Of a stretch of DNA of 64,000 nucleotides, positions 52,204-61,246 are shown piece after piece. Each line of letters begins with the position of its first letter. Within the stretch, counting starts at the first letter, position 1. The notes under the pieces are model-generated. The model made no database searches. It saw nothing but the letters and a program-made list of their open reading frames with translations, and was not told the DNA's origin. The DNA comes from Candidatus Sumerlaeota bacterium (GTDB lineage: Bacteria > Sumerlaeota > Sumerlaeia > MWCT01 > JAUWMI01): assembly GCA_030613245.1 (NCBI GenBank), contig JAUWMI010000018.1:1-64000 (forward strand), given 5' to 3'. A program made the position numbers and the translations under genes.

Positions 52204-53388
52204 TTAAGACGCTATCATTGCGCAGATCTGCGCTACAATCAGCCCGAGTGGTGTGCCCAGAAACGCTCCAAACACTGCCAGCAGAAGCCCAAATGGCGCC
52301 ATGGAGGGCTGATATGCTGCTGCTACTACAGGGGCGGATGCTGTGCCTCCCATATTAGCCATACTTCCTGTCGCAAGCAGAAACAGGGGTGCGCGAAAAA
52401 GCCGCGTCGCCACTGAAATAAAGATTATGTGTATGCTTATCCACACTAGCCCCACGAGAAAGAACACTGGCACTTCCGTTACTGCAGTAAGGTCTGCCTG
52501 AGCACCAATTGAGGCAAGGAGCAGGTACAGACCCGTATAGCCGAGCGCGCTCGCCCCGCAATACTCAATCTTTCGTGCCGGCGTAAATGATAGCAATAAA
52601 CTCAATCCAGTAATAATCAGAATGCCCCACGTATACGTATTCACCACTCTGCCCAACGGCGGTAACTGCCTGCCTAGCACCATGCATATTGTGCTAACTG
52701 CAAACGCAAATCCCAGCATCAGCGTCATGTCTTTAACAGTTATGGGGCGCCGTTTTGCTGCGATTGCTTCGAGCTCAAGATTAATCTCCTCTATGGCAGA
52801 ACTGTCGGCTTTGTTCCATTGGTCTATCTTATCTTGATAAGCGGAGAACGCGATGAGGATGCCCAGCCACGAATAGCAGATGACCGTGTCTACAACGATG
52901 AGCGGCCCAAGAATGCTTGCTGGTGCATTCACGCTTTCCGCAATAGCTAGAAAGTTGGTGCTCCCTCCGATCCAGCTTCCTGACAGCGCCCCAATGCCAG
53001 TCCAGGTATCTGGAGGAAGCCATTGGTGAAATATCGCAAATCCAACGACCCCGCCGAGCATGACACCCAGCGTTCCGCAGAGCATTACAAGAATGGCCTT
53101 CGGCCCCAGTCTGAGGAGGAAGCGTACATCCGTAGGCACCAGTAACATTACCAGTACTGCGGGAAGAAGCATTTTCCGCATCCATCCATACAAAGGGTTC
53201 TCTGCCGGTGTAATCCCCAACGTCGTGCCAATCATAGGAATAAAGTAAGTCCAGATCAGGGGAGGAAAGAACCTGAAAAATTTCGATAGTGCCTTTGTCT
53301 CGCTCAGCCAGAAAATCATAGCCACAACGCCACTGAAGTAGACAAAGATCGTCCACGTGTCTGTCAGCAACGGCTCGTGAAACAGCAT
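52204..53388 (-). CDS. DUF819 family membrane protein
   Basis: Polytopic protein with about ten to eleven helices. Family stretches: FRFFPPLIWTYFIPMIGTTL, GVVGFAIFHQWLPPDTWTG, GIGALSGSWIGGSTNFLAI, an intervening polar loop rich in Glu and Lys (~residues 205-240), and GSMANMGGTASAPVVAAAYQ near the C-terminus. The two GGS/GGT-N or -A stretches in pseudo-symmetric halves recall secondary transporters; substrate unknown (YjcL-like). Two ATGs occur together; AGGAGG is 2 nt from the first and 5 nt from the second, so 53388 is the better start. Alone on its strand after the palindrome at 53441. Confidence 0.9.
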   Translation of the reverse strand: MLFHEPLLTDTWTIFVYFSGVVAMIFWLSETKALSKFFRFFPPLIWTYFIPMIGTTLGITPAENPLYGWMRKMLLPAVLVMLLVPTDVRFLLRLGPKAILVMLCGTLGVMLGGVVGFAIFHQWLPPDTWTGIGALSGSWIGGSTNFLAIAESVNAPASILGPLIVVDTVICYSWLGILIAFSAYQDKIDQWNKADSSAIEEINLELEAIAAKRRPITVKDMTLMLGFAFAVSTICMVLGRQLPPLGRVVNTYTWGILIITGLSLLLSFTPARKIEYCGASALGYTGLYLLLASIGAQADLTAVTEVPVFFLVGLVWISIHIIFISVATRLFRAPLFLLATGSMANMGGTASAPVVAAAYQPSMAPFGLLLAVFGAFLGTPLGLIVAQICAMIAS

Positions 53389-53440
53389 CATCTCCTCCTC
53401 GGTTTAAGTGTCGGTTGCTATCAGATGCAGTTTAATCGCA

Positions 53441-53468
53441 GGGACAGATTATAATCTGTCCCTACCAT
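53441..53468. repeat. GGGACAGATT palindrome, copy 2 of 2
   Basis: GGGACAGATTA followed by its exact reverse complement (53441-53462), then TACCAT. The 28 bp match copy 1 at 4488-4515 exactly; on the left the copies differ (GCA instead of GTA), so the outer arms here are imperfect. It lies ~96 bp past the stop of the transglycosylase gene and ~50 bp before the DUF819 start, both on the minus strand. Confidence 0.85.
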
Positions 53469-53563
53469 AAAAAGAGACGTAGTCAAACAGCGGAGGCGCA
53501 GGCAAACATTAATGATCCCGCAGAAGAAAGCCCCCAACGCTAATGCGTACCGGCCACATTCCG

Positions 53564-54895
53564 CTACATGCGAAATTCGTCAAAGTACTTGGGAAGGAAA
53601 TCTTTCTTTAACCATCGAAAATAATGGCATCCTATCTCAATGTTTTTCTCCGGATCAAAGACCTCAGTCTCATAATCCCAATCCACGTCCAGCCGCTTAA
53701 TCGTATCTTCCCAGTCTTCAGGCACAACCTGCATCAAACCACGGGCAGTATTGGTGACGTCACGAGGATTAAAGTTTGACTCTTGCTTAATGACCGCCTT
53801 AATGAACGCTGGGTCATGCCCGTACTTGCGGGCGTATTTATGAATGAGATGGTCGTAGGGAGTTGAACCTAGATCCTGTTTCATGTACCCAAGCACTTTG
53901 GGCACATAGTTGCGCGTTTCGCGATAAGGTACATTGCCGCGATAGACAAGGACCTCGCGCGGTCCAGCATTATACGCCTGCAACAGAATCGAAAGCGCGC
54001 GCTGACTGGCCGAGACAGACGCTATTATTGGAGGCTCGACGCGTGCCATGCGCTCGTACATGCGCGCACGTGTCACCTCACGTTCTAACCGATTCTGATC
54101 ATACTCGGGAAGCCTAAAAGCGGTCAGATTTGGCAGCTGAAGCACTGAGGCGCTTGAGAGCTTCTGCAAGGTGTCCTTGGCCACAGGATTCGTCGGATCC
54201 GATGCCAGGGCTAGCTGAAATTCGCGCTCGGCTTTCTGCTTACTTCGATAATGTTGCAGCTCGTATTTGGCCATCACAAGGTGAGCATTAGTGGACCCGG
54301 GATTCAAATCCAGTGCCTTTTGCAGAAATTCCGTTGCCTGGGTATAGTCAATGCGATCCATAGCAATCTCCGCCCGATAGCAGTAGACCTCTGACAACTT
54401 GATCTTGATCTCCTGGCTGTACTTGCCCTCAGGAAACTGCTCCAGAAGACTCGTGTAGAGATTTGTCGCATCGCCATAATTATTCTCCGCAAATGCCTCG
54501 TCAGCTGGTGCAATCTGCTTTTGAAACTCCAGCTGGCGCACCCTGGAAATCCTGCGCTGAATATCTGCCTTGTCTGGCGACAACGAAAGCGCCTCTTCAT
54601 AACATTCTACCGCCTTGCCGTAAATCCCAGCTGAGGACAGACGATCCCCGAGAGTAAGTAGATTGGTCAAGCGGTCAACCTTCTTGACACTCTGCACCTT
54701 CGCCTTTGATATATTCAGACTCATGCTGCCCACAAGGACCGTGTAGTCATACTCAGTTTCCTCAATAATTTGACCTGAGATGGTCTGGCCATTTGTGAGA
54801 AGAAGTTCATCCCCATGCACAGAAAGGCCCAAACATGCAAATAGAAGAAAGAGAAAAGTGTTTGTGAGGAAGGCTACTTGCCGCCTGTGCTGCAT
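53564..54895 (-). CDS. TPR-containing lytic transglycosylase with apparently circularly permuted SLT domain
   Basis: 443 residues. Signal peptide (FLTNTFLFLLFACLGLSVHG), a short Sm-like start (LLLTNGQTISGQIIEETEYD), then TPR units to ~residue 250. The SLT (Slt70/GH23) domain follows in unusual order. The block that normally ends it, LLQAYNAGPREVLVYRGN and YRETRNYVPKVLGYM, comes first (~303-334). The block that normally begins it, KYGHDPAFIKAVIKQESNFNP with the catalytic Glu (~371), RGLMQVVPEDW and FDPEKNIEIGCHYFRWL, comes last. The protein stops ~70 residues after the Glu, just where AYNAGP is expected in normal enzymes, and no AYNAGP is encoded in any frame beyond the stop. All motifs are intact, so an active, permuted fold is likely. 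Confidence 0.85.
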   Translation of the reverse strand: MQHRRQVAFLTNTFLFLLFACLGLSVHGDELLLTNGQTISGQIIEETEYDYTVLVGSMSLNISKAKVQSVKKVDRLTNLLTLGDRLSSAGIYGKAVECYEEALSLSPDKADIQRRISRVRQLEFQKQIAPADEAFAENNYGDATNLYTSLLEQFPEGKYSQEIKIKLSEVYCYRAEIAMDRIDYTQATEFLQKALDLNPGSTNAHLVMAKYELQHYRSKQKAEREFQLALASDPTNPVAKDTLQKLSSASVLQLPNLTAFRLPEYDQNRLEREVTRARMYERMARVEPPIIASVSASQRALSILLQAYNAGPREVLVYRGNVPYRETRNYVPKVLGYMKQDLGSTPYDHLIHKYARKYGHDPAFIKAVIKQESNFNPRDVTNTARGLMQVVPEDWEDTIKRLDVDWDYETEVFDPEKNIEIGCHYFRWLKKDFLPKYFDEFRM

Positions 54896-55050
54896 TTGTC
54901 ACTCCATGTTTCGGCTATTCCCTCATGGGGAGATCCAAGATATTAAGACATGAGTAAAGTGACTCTATACGCAATTGAGTATCATTTTCGCAAGGATAAA
55001 TTCGCGCATCTTAGTGCAACTTGAAGAAGGCACAGTTTTCTCTAAGAACC

Positions 55051-57432
55051 TTATTGAACAGGGGCCCCCGGCTGTGCTTTATGTGCCACCCTGATAGTCT
55101 TCTGCCATGAGGTCACTATAAGGACGATCCCAAGCAACTTGAGCAATGCCAGGCACGTGAAACTGTCAATGATTCCCAGCGCCGGAACTAAGACGACCCC
55201 GGTGATCAGTGCGCCAAATGCGGCACCCAGATGATCTGCACAATCAATTACGCCTGCGGAAAAGCCGATCCTTTCCTTGCAGAGAATAAACAATTTTCCA
55301 ATAAGTGGAAACTCCGCACCTGTCAGAATGCCTGCGCCTACCACACAGACATAAAACAACACCTCAACAAGACCCCAGCGCATTAAGGCAGTTTCTGGAT
55401 TCGTCACTACCGGAATAAAAAGAATTAGCGCGAGCAGGAAACCCAGCATCGCCCCCTCGATACTGAGTAGCGCGCGCATACTTCCCCTGAGTGTTTGCGG
55501 CAGAACACGCGTGATCACAAAACTACCCAGCGCCAATCCAACCATAAACAGCGCCACAATAACCCCAATTTTCTGGTATATATAGCCGAAAAGGTTCTGA
55601 AAAAGATCAATCATAATTATCTCCGTCGCCATGCCGAAAAATCCCGTAGCCGCAATCAGAAAAGTAGCGTTAAACTTCACGACCGCCTCTGCTGGAGGCT
55701 GGCGAATCGCCAGATACGCCAGCCGCAGAATCGCAAACGCAGCAATAGCTACCAGTATGTAGTGCAGCCGCAGATTCATGATCGCCTGAAAAAACCAGTT
55801 TGACTTGATGCCGGAAAACCGAGCCCACATTACCAGATTGAAAAAGTACGTTATTGGATTCAGATCCGTATTGATCGGAACGTAAGGCAATGCTGATCTG
55901 ACAGCATTGCGTGTCAAGCTCACCTGAGATGGTTGCAGCAAGCTGTAAAAATGATATTGGGAGAAATACTCGGTTGAAATGCCGTGCGACAAAAATCGCT
56001 GGCTCAACTCTTCAATATCGGTTGTGACGATTCCTTCCCGGGGCGAGGCAAAGAGATAAGCAATAGTGCCTGGAGTTACGATGACGTCGCCAAACACGCT
56101 CGTCAGCGTTTTATACAATGATCCCACGTAGTTCGTGACTTCTCGGCCAAAGTAATTCACGGCCGAGGTAATGGACGTGCTGACTACGCCACGGTCGCTC
56201 AAGATGGCATGCACTTCTTGAAAGAATTCCCGTGTATAGAACCGATTAATCCCCGCTGTGGACGGCTCTGGCAGGCTGAGGATCACCACATCGTAGCGAT
56301 CCTGTTCATTACGAATCTCGGCTCGTCGCATCTTCACAAACAGGCGGCCGTCCATATGGTGAATCTTCACCCGCGGATCCTCTAATGCACGCCTGTCCGG
56401 TAAAGGCAGGTAATCGCGCATAAGCGAAAATATCTTCTCATCCATCTCAACGTAGTCTATTCGCTCCAGCGGGTAGAGCAGGAAATGTTTAACTAACTCC
56501 TCGTCTCCACTGCCAATCAGAAGCACGCGGCGGGGGTCCGGATGTTCTGTCATGATGAAGTGAACTTTGCTCGCTGCGCTGTAGTCGTCAGGGAATGAAC
56601 TGATAAATTCTCCGTTGCTCAATAAACTATATTGCCCCGCCTGATATGCCAGGCTCAGGTGCTGGTATTTGCTGCTTACTGAAGCCACATAGCGAATGCC
56701 CGGGCCCATGGCTTTCCATCGTAGATGCTCAGCCCAGCGCTCCACTCCTTTGTGCAACCCCGTTGCGAGAAACACCAAAAATATACCCGAAACAAAGATC
56801 GAAAAAACCAGTGTCCTGCGCAGGACAGTGCGTTCCACAAATCCGGCAATGCACACACAACTCAGACCGACCAGCAATCCCATGAGTATCACCGTAGTGT
56901 ATGCGTACAGATGCACGACGAAAACAAAAGAGAATACAATACCGCCCGCGATACCGCCCACTGCCTCGAGGTAATAGACTGTTCCGATACTTTCGGCATC
57001 GCCAGCCGCGCACTGCTTAAAGTACCGGCAAAAGAGCGGGAACGTAATGCCTGTGATCACACTGAATGGCAAAACATGGGTCAGCGCTACAGCGAAGAAT
57101 GGAAACAGTGGAATGTATTGGCTCGCAGGAATCTGAAGCGTTGTCCGGATGCTTCGGATTAATGCAATTTCAACAGGTACTACCAAACACTGAATCAGCA
57201 GCAGGCAGATAATGGCCGCAAGCAGATTGTGGAGCCGATCCGCGAGCTGCGCCACCAGAAGCGCTCCAAGCGTAATCCCCAGAAACCAGCAGAAAAAGAT
57301 GAGACCCAGGAAGAGCTCATTGCCGTTAGCCACCACCAGAAACTCGCGCAGAAAAATGATCTGCGTGATGGTCGCAAATGCTCCGAAGAGGATTATCGCT
57401 TGACTGAGGATGAATCGTCGTCTAATAGTCAT
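55051..57432 (-). CDS. Polytopic membrane protein with central spermidine-synthase-like domain
   Basis: 793 residues: seven or so N-terminal helices (MFS-like), a Rossmann domain of ~250 residues, then about six C-terminal helices. The middle has the SpeE-like QHLSLAYQAGQYSLLSNGE, VLLIGSGDEELVKHFLLYP, IDYVEMDEKIFSL and VKIHHMDGRLFVK, i.e. a nucleotide-cosubstrate-binding site. The catalytic Asp of true polyamine synthases (DSTDP) is replaced: YDVVILSLPEPSTAGINRFY. That pattern is usual for this family of fused proteins, so spermidine synthesis is unlikely; the function is unknown. ATG 57432 is preferred over TTG 57438; no strong ribosome site. Confidence 0.85.
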   Translation of the reverse strand: MTIRRRFILSQAIILFGAFATITQIIFLREFLVVANGNELFLGLIFFCWFLGITLGALLVAQLADRLHNLLAAIICLLLIQCLVVPVEIALIRSIRTTLQIPASQYIPLFPFFAVALTHVLPFSVITGITFPLFCRYFKQCAAGDAESIGTVYYLEAVGGIAGGIVFSFVFVVHLYAYTTVILMGLLVGLSCVCIAGFVERTVLRRTLVFSIFVSGIFLVFLATGLHKGVERWAEHLRWKAMGPGIRYVASVSSKYQHLSLAYQAGQYSLLSNGEFISSFPDDYSAASKVHFIMTEHPDPRRVLLIGSGDEELVKHFLLYPLERIDYVEMDEKIFSLMRDYLPLPDRRALEDPRVKIHHMDGRLFVKMRRAEIRNEQDRYDVVILSLPEPSTAGINRFYTREFFQEVHAILSDRGVVSTSITSAVNYFGREVTNYVGSLYKTLTSVFGDVIVTPGTIAYLFASPREGIVTTDIEELSQRFLSHGISTEYFSQYHFYSLLQPSQVSLTRNAVRSALPYVPINTDLNPITYFFNLVMWARFSGIKSNWFFQAIMNLRLHYILVAIAAFAILRLAYLAIRQPPAEAVVKFNATFLIAATGFFGMATEIIMIDLFQNLFGYIYQKIGVIVALFMVGLALGSFVITRVLPQTLRGSMRALLSIEGAMLGFLLALILFIPVVTNPETALMRWGLVEVLFYVCVVGAGILTGAEFPLIGKLFILCKERIGFSAGVIDCADHLGAAFGALITGVVLVPALGIIDSFTCLALLKLLGIVLIVTSWQKTIRVAHKAQPGAPVQ

Positions 57433-57582
57433 GTGCAATCAGCATAAATATAGAATGTTAAGGGCGCACAGTCTTATGCCACCAACATATACTGTCCAGC
57501 ACAGCAGTCGTCATGCAGCACAAACCAGCCGGATTCATATAATTATGTGCGCTAATCCTATTCCAATATCCAGAGGATGCAA

Positions 57583-58389
57583 ATGAAAAAAACGGCCGGA
57601 CTCGTTCTCCTGATACTTTCTCTCAGCGTTTTGCTGTGCTGTCTGATTCCGTTTTCTTCCCAGCCGCCACCTCCGCAATCGCTCACTGTTATGACCTACA
57701 ATATTCACATCGGTAAAGGGATAGATTCGGTTTTGTCGCTGGAGCGAATCGCGAACGTGATCAACCAGTTTCAGCCAGATCTTGTCGCACTGCAAGAGGT
57801 AGACCGATTCACAGCGCGTTCGGGGCGCGTGGATCAAATCGCTCTCCTTGCTCAACTCACGCACCTTCGACCGTTCTATGCAAAAATGCTTCCCTATCAG
57901 GGCGGTGAATATGGAATTGCCATTCTCAGTCGGCTCCCGGTACAAGGGGAATTTCGCCATTTCTATGCGCCGCTGCCAGACCGCGAGCAACGCGGCTTGC
58001 TCGGCGTAGAGGTTGAGTACAACGCACAGCCTCTCTGGTTCATCACCACACACCTTGGCACTATGAAGAGCGGAGAAGAACAGGCACAGCAGGTGGCAGA
58101 ACTGCTCGAGGTCTGCTCACGCTTGCGCGGCCATAGTATCATTTGTGGAGACTTCAATGTGACGCCTGGCCATGAGGCCATTGAGCAGATGCGCCGGCAG
58201 TTCTCAGATTCCTGGGTCACTTGCGGCGCTACCCACGGTTATACATTCCCGACAAATGCACCACTCCGCCGTATTGACTATATCTTCTGTCACGCCGATG
58301 CACCCTTAACTTGCCAAAAAACTCTGGTCAACCACTCTCTTGCCTCTGATCATCTCGCCGTGATTGCGACATTCATGGTAGGACGCTAA
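57583..58389 (+). CDS. Endonuclease/exonuclease/phosphatase family lipoprotein
   Basis: 268 residues. A lipoprotein-like signal (AGLVLLILSLSVLLCC) precedes the EEP fold. Active-site parts: MTYNIHIGKG, PDLVALQEVDR (metal Glu), TTHLGT, IICGDFNVTPGH (Asp/Asn pair), RIDYIFC and LASDHLAVIA (Asp-His). The fold covers nucleases, sphingomyelinases and phosphoinositide phosphatases; export suggests an extracellular phosphodiesterase. Two ATGs lie 6 nt apart; AGAGG fits the second (57583). Divergent from the spermidine-synthase-like gene. Confidence 0.87.
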   Translation: MKKTAGLVLLILSLSVLLCCLIPFSSQPPPPQSLTVMTYNIHIGKGIDSVLSLERIANVINQFQPDLVALQEVDRFTARSGRVDQIALLAQLTHLRPFYAKMLPYQGGEYGIAILSRLPVQGEFRHFYAPLPDREQRGLLGVEVEYNAQPLWFITTHLGTMKSGEEQAQQVAELLEVCSRLRGHSIICGDFNVTPGHEAIEQMRRQFSDSWVTCGATHGYTFPTNAPLRRIDYIFCHADAPLTCQKTLVNHSLASDHLAVIATFMVGR

Positions 58390-58483
58390 AACGGATAGCC
58401 AAGAAGAAAGCGCACACAAGCAAACTTCGCTGCGCCCGAACAGGTGAGTAATACGCTGCGATACTGTGACGAATCGAGGGCCT

Positions 58484-58876
58484 CTATGAAGGCTGCCTTT
58501 CCGCATCATCAATAGCAATTTTCACTTTTGATACGAGATCCTGATACTCGAAAGGCTTCACAATATAATAGTCAATGCCCTTGTTCAGGGCCTCACGAAT
58601 TTTATCTTTGCTTGACATTCCAGTAAGGATAACTATAGGGATTCGTGCTGTTTTTTCATTCTCCCTCAATTGCTGTAATACTTCAAACCCATCCATCTCC
58701 GGCATCATAATATCCAGTATAATCAAATCCGGAGAGGCATCTTCTGCCAGTGCGAGGCCATCGTATCCATTATTAGCAGTAGTCACGTCGTAACCTTCTT
58801 CATGAAGGGCGCTCTTTATAATGAGCAGGATATCATTCTCATCATCAATAACCAGAACTTTCTTTTTTGCTTCCAT
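58484..58876 (-). CDS. Single-domain response regulator
   Basis: 130 residues, receiver domain only. Acidic pocket VIDDEND, phosphoacceptor Asp in LIILDIMMPEMDG, Thr in VILTGMSS and Lys in VKPFEYQDL are all present. No output domain, so it acts by protein contact or phosphotransfer. GGAGGAAGGGTC lies before the ATG, and the gene starts 39 nt after the transketolase C-terminal subunit stop, same strand. No histidine kinase is encoded in the window. Confidence 0.93.
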   Translation of the reverse strand: MEAKKKVLVIDDENDILLIIKSALHEEGYDVTTANNGYDGLALAEDASPDLIILDIMMPEMDGFEVLQQLRENEKTARIPIVILTGMSSKDKIREALNKGIDYYIVKPFEYQDLVSKVKIAIDDAERQPS

Positions 58877-58915
58877 GACCCTTCCTCCTCTGGCGGCCTT
58901 CTTCCTTTCAGTTGA

Positions 58916-59851
58916 TCATAAAATCTCTTTGATCACCCTGATTACATTGGGAACGCTCAATCCGTAGCGTTCAAACAACTCGGTGTAGCTGCCTGACTGG
59001 GCAAACGTATCCTGCAAGCCAATCATGCGCATGGGCATCCGATGAGGAAATGTGACGAGTACTTCCGCCACCGCAGAGCCGAGCCCGCCAATCACATTAT
59101 GTTCTTCAATAGTGACGATAGCCCGCGTCTCATTGCTGGCAGCCAGAATTGCGTCACGGTCAATAGGCTTAACTGACGACATATTAATAACCCGGACGCT
59201 AATCTGTTCCTCGGCAAGCCGTGCCGCAGCTTCAAGCGCAAGAACAACTGTCGCTCCCATGGCGATAAGCGCGACCTCCGTTCCTTCGCGTAGCTGAGAG
59301 GCCTTGCCGGCGTGGAAGACATAGGTGTCGTCGTAAATTACAGGAACCTTAGCCCGGCCTAGCCGCACGTACGCCGGCTTCTGGTCCTGCGCAATTGTCC
59401 GAATAATGGCCTTTGTCTCCACCGCGTCAGCTGGCACGAAAACGCGCATGTTGGGAATGGCCCGCATAATCGCCACATCCTCGCAGGCCTGATGCGACAC
59501 CCCATCTTCACCAACCGAAATCCCTGCATGAGTGGCAACTACCTTCACGTTGTAGCGAGAATAGCAGATCGAATTCCGCACCTGTTCCCATGCGCGGCCA
59601 GATGCAAATATTGCAAAAGAACTGGCAAATACCGTCTTGCCCGAAACAGCAAGGCCACAGGCCGTATCTATCATATTTTGCTCAGCTATGCCCATGTTGA
59701 AAAAGCGATCGGGGAAGCGCTTGGCAAACTTGATTGTACGTGTGGATTTTGACAAGTCGGCATCAAGCACCACAATCTCCTCATGCTGCTCCCCAAGCTC
59801 GACCAGCACTTCACCATAGGCATCCCGTGTTGCAATCTTGTCAGCCGTCAT
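58916..59851 (-). CDS. Transketolase, C-terminal subunit
   Basis: 311 residues carrying the pyrimidine-binding and C-terminal domains. The catalytic Glu that activates thiamine diphosphate lies in NMGIAEQNMID; other blocks are FASSFAIFASGRAWEQVRN, THAGISVGEDGVSHQ and IEEHNVIGGLGSAVAEVL. Partner of the N-terminal subunit encoded 122 nt upstream. Together they make the split transketolase of archaea and many anaerobes, linking pentoses to glycolysis. GGAG is 7-8 nt before the ATG. Confidence 0.94.
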   Translation of the reverse strand: MTADKIATRDAYGEVLVELGEQHEEIVVLDADLSKSTRTIKFAKRFPDRFFNMGIAEQNMIDTACGLAVSGKTVFASSFAIFASGRAWEQVRNSICYSRYNVKVVATHAGISVGEDGVSHQACEDVAIMRAIPNMRVFVPADAVETKAIIRTIAQDQKPAYVRLGRAKVPVIYDDTYVFHAGKASQLREGTEVALIAMGATVVLALEAAARLAEEQISVRVINMSSVKPIDRDAILAASNETRAIVTIEEHNVIGGLGSAVAEVLVTFPHRMPMRMIGLQDTFAQSGSYTELFERYGLSVPNVIRVIKEIL

Positions 59852-59973
59852 CAGACTTCTCCATTGCCAGCATGAACGTTCATTCGATAGAACAAAACAA
59901 CACCATTTGCAACATCAATATGCCGTAATACCTCAGAATCTGACTCTTGCCAAGCTCCCACAATTACTCGTCC

Positions 59974-60816
59974 TCACGGTTGGCTTGATTCGATTTCCCG
60001 GAGCGCCCGGACCAGTTGCTCTTCCGTTGGAGCTACACCATGGAAATCCACTACATTTTCCATAAAGGAAACGCCTTTGCCTTTCACTGTCTCAGCGACG
60101 ATCATGGTAGGTTTTCCAACAACTTTCCTTGCGGCACGGTAAGCGGCAAGAATTTGGTCGAAGTTGTGTCCGTCAATCTGAATGGTGTGCCACCCGAACG
60201 CTTGCCATTTCTCCACTACCGGCATCACCTTCATGACTTCATCATTTGGCCCATCAATCTGGAGTCCATTGTGATCCAGAATTGCACACACGCGGTCTAA
60301 CCGGTAGTGAGCCGCAGCCATTGTAGCTTCCCAAACCTCACCCTCCTGAATTTCGCCATCACCCAGTAAACAGAACACATGGTGGTTCCGTTTATTGAGA
60401 CGCGCGGCCAGAGCGATTCCATTGGCCATCGCAAGCCCGTGTCCCAGACTTCCCGTCGAGACTTCAATGCCGGTTGTCGCCCGGGAATATGGATGTCCTT
60501 GCAAAATGCTGCCGAGTTTTCGCAATGTATCCAGCTCCGCAAGTGGAAAGTATCCCGCAAACGCCAGGGCCGCATAGACAGTTGGGCAGCCGTGGCCTTT
60601 TGAGATTATGAAGCGGTCCCGGTCTTCCCAGCTTGGGTTACGGGGATCATGTCGTAACTCGGAGAAGTAAAGCCCAGAGATCAACTCGACGCATGAAAGC
60701 GAGCCGCCGCTATGACCAGACCCAGCGCGATGGAGCATTTTCAGTATGGCAACGCGCATCTGTTTGGCGATTTCTTTTAATTCCGCTACACTATTTTGCA
60801 GTTTGAATTGCTTCAT
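59974..60816 (-). CDS. Transketolase, N-terminal subunit
   Basis: 280 residues, the diphosphate-binding half. GHSGGSLSCVELISGLYF, RDRFIISKGHGCPTVYAAL, VSTGSLGHGLAMANG and the metal/ThDP motif LLGDGEIQEGEVWEATMAA...DHNGLQIDG are intact. The first gene of a likely three-gene unit with the C-terminal subunit and a response regulator. No strong ribosome site is seen; the ATG at 60816 gives the usual N-terminal helix. Confidence 0.94.
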   Translation of the reverse strand: MKQFKLQNSVAELKEIAKQMRVAILKMLHRAGSGHSGGSLSCVELISGLYFSELRHDPRNPSWEDRDRFIISKGHGCPTVYAALAFAGYFPLAELDTLRKLGSILQGHPYSRATTGIEVSTGSLGHGLAMANGIALAARLNKRNHHVFCLLGDGEIQEGEVWEATMAAAHYRLDRVCAILDHNGLQIDGPNDEVMKVMPVVEKWQAFGWHTIQIDGHNFDQILAAYRAARKVVGKPTMIVAETVKGKGVSFMENVVDFHGVAPTEEQLVRALREIESSQP

Positions 60817-61118
60817 GTTAGGGTCTGCTTTTCTTGGACTCGCTCAGCTCCTTATGTCTAACATCTGGCCTCAACTTTGCCCCACAAATGAAAAGGGGAG
60901 AACCTATCGTGCAAGCTACGCTCCGCTAGAAATGCTGGTAAATTATGGAATAAATACAGCCGGTGTCAAGGATATTAATGCCAGGCAAAAATGATGCCAC
61001 CATGGCATACGTTGCAGCGCCAGTGCTGCCAGATGCTAGCAGTGCATATATGACAATAAATTTTTCGTTACTTTATCTTACACCTTTAATTTAGCTAAAG
61101 TTACCACTATGTTTCTGC
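60817..61118. other. Divergent spacer left of the MshEN-like gene
   Basis: AT-rich, no gene supported; it should include the transketolase promoter on the minus strand, which I could not pinpoint. Confidence 0.45.
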
Positions 61119-61147
61119 TTGACATGCCTCAGTCGCAATGTTAATTT
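61119..61147 (+). promoter_or_regulatory. Strong sigma70-type promoter of the MshEN-like gene
   Basis: Consensus TTGACA and TAATTT separated by 17 nt, with ~100 nt of leader before the ATG at 61247. The leader contains AAAAGG/CCTTTT arms (around 61169-61186). It may also serve mrdA downstream. Confidence 0.55.
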
Positions 61148-61246
61148 TTCGTCCTGTTTTCCTTTTGTAAAAGGAGAAAACCTTTTCAGAACCGCTTCTG
61201 TGCTTGCGATGGAGAACGCTGTTATCCAGATTAAAAGGAAACAAAG

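Noticed and set aside
55051-57432. Annotation as spermidine synthase
   Set aside because: The catalytic Asp motif is absent and the domain is embedded in a multi-helix membrane protein.
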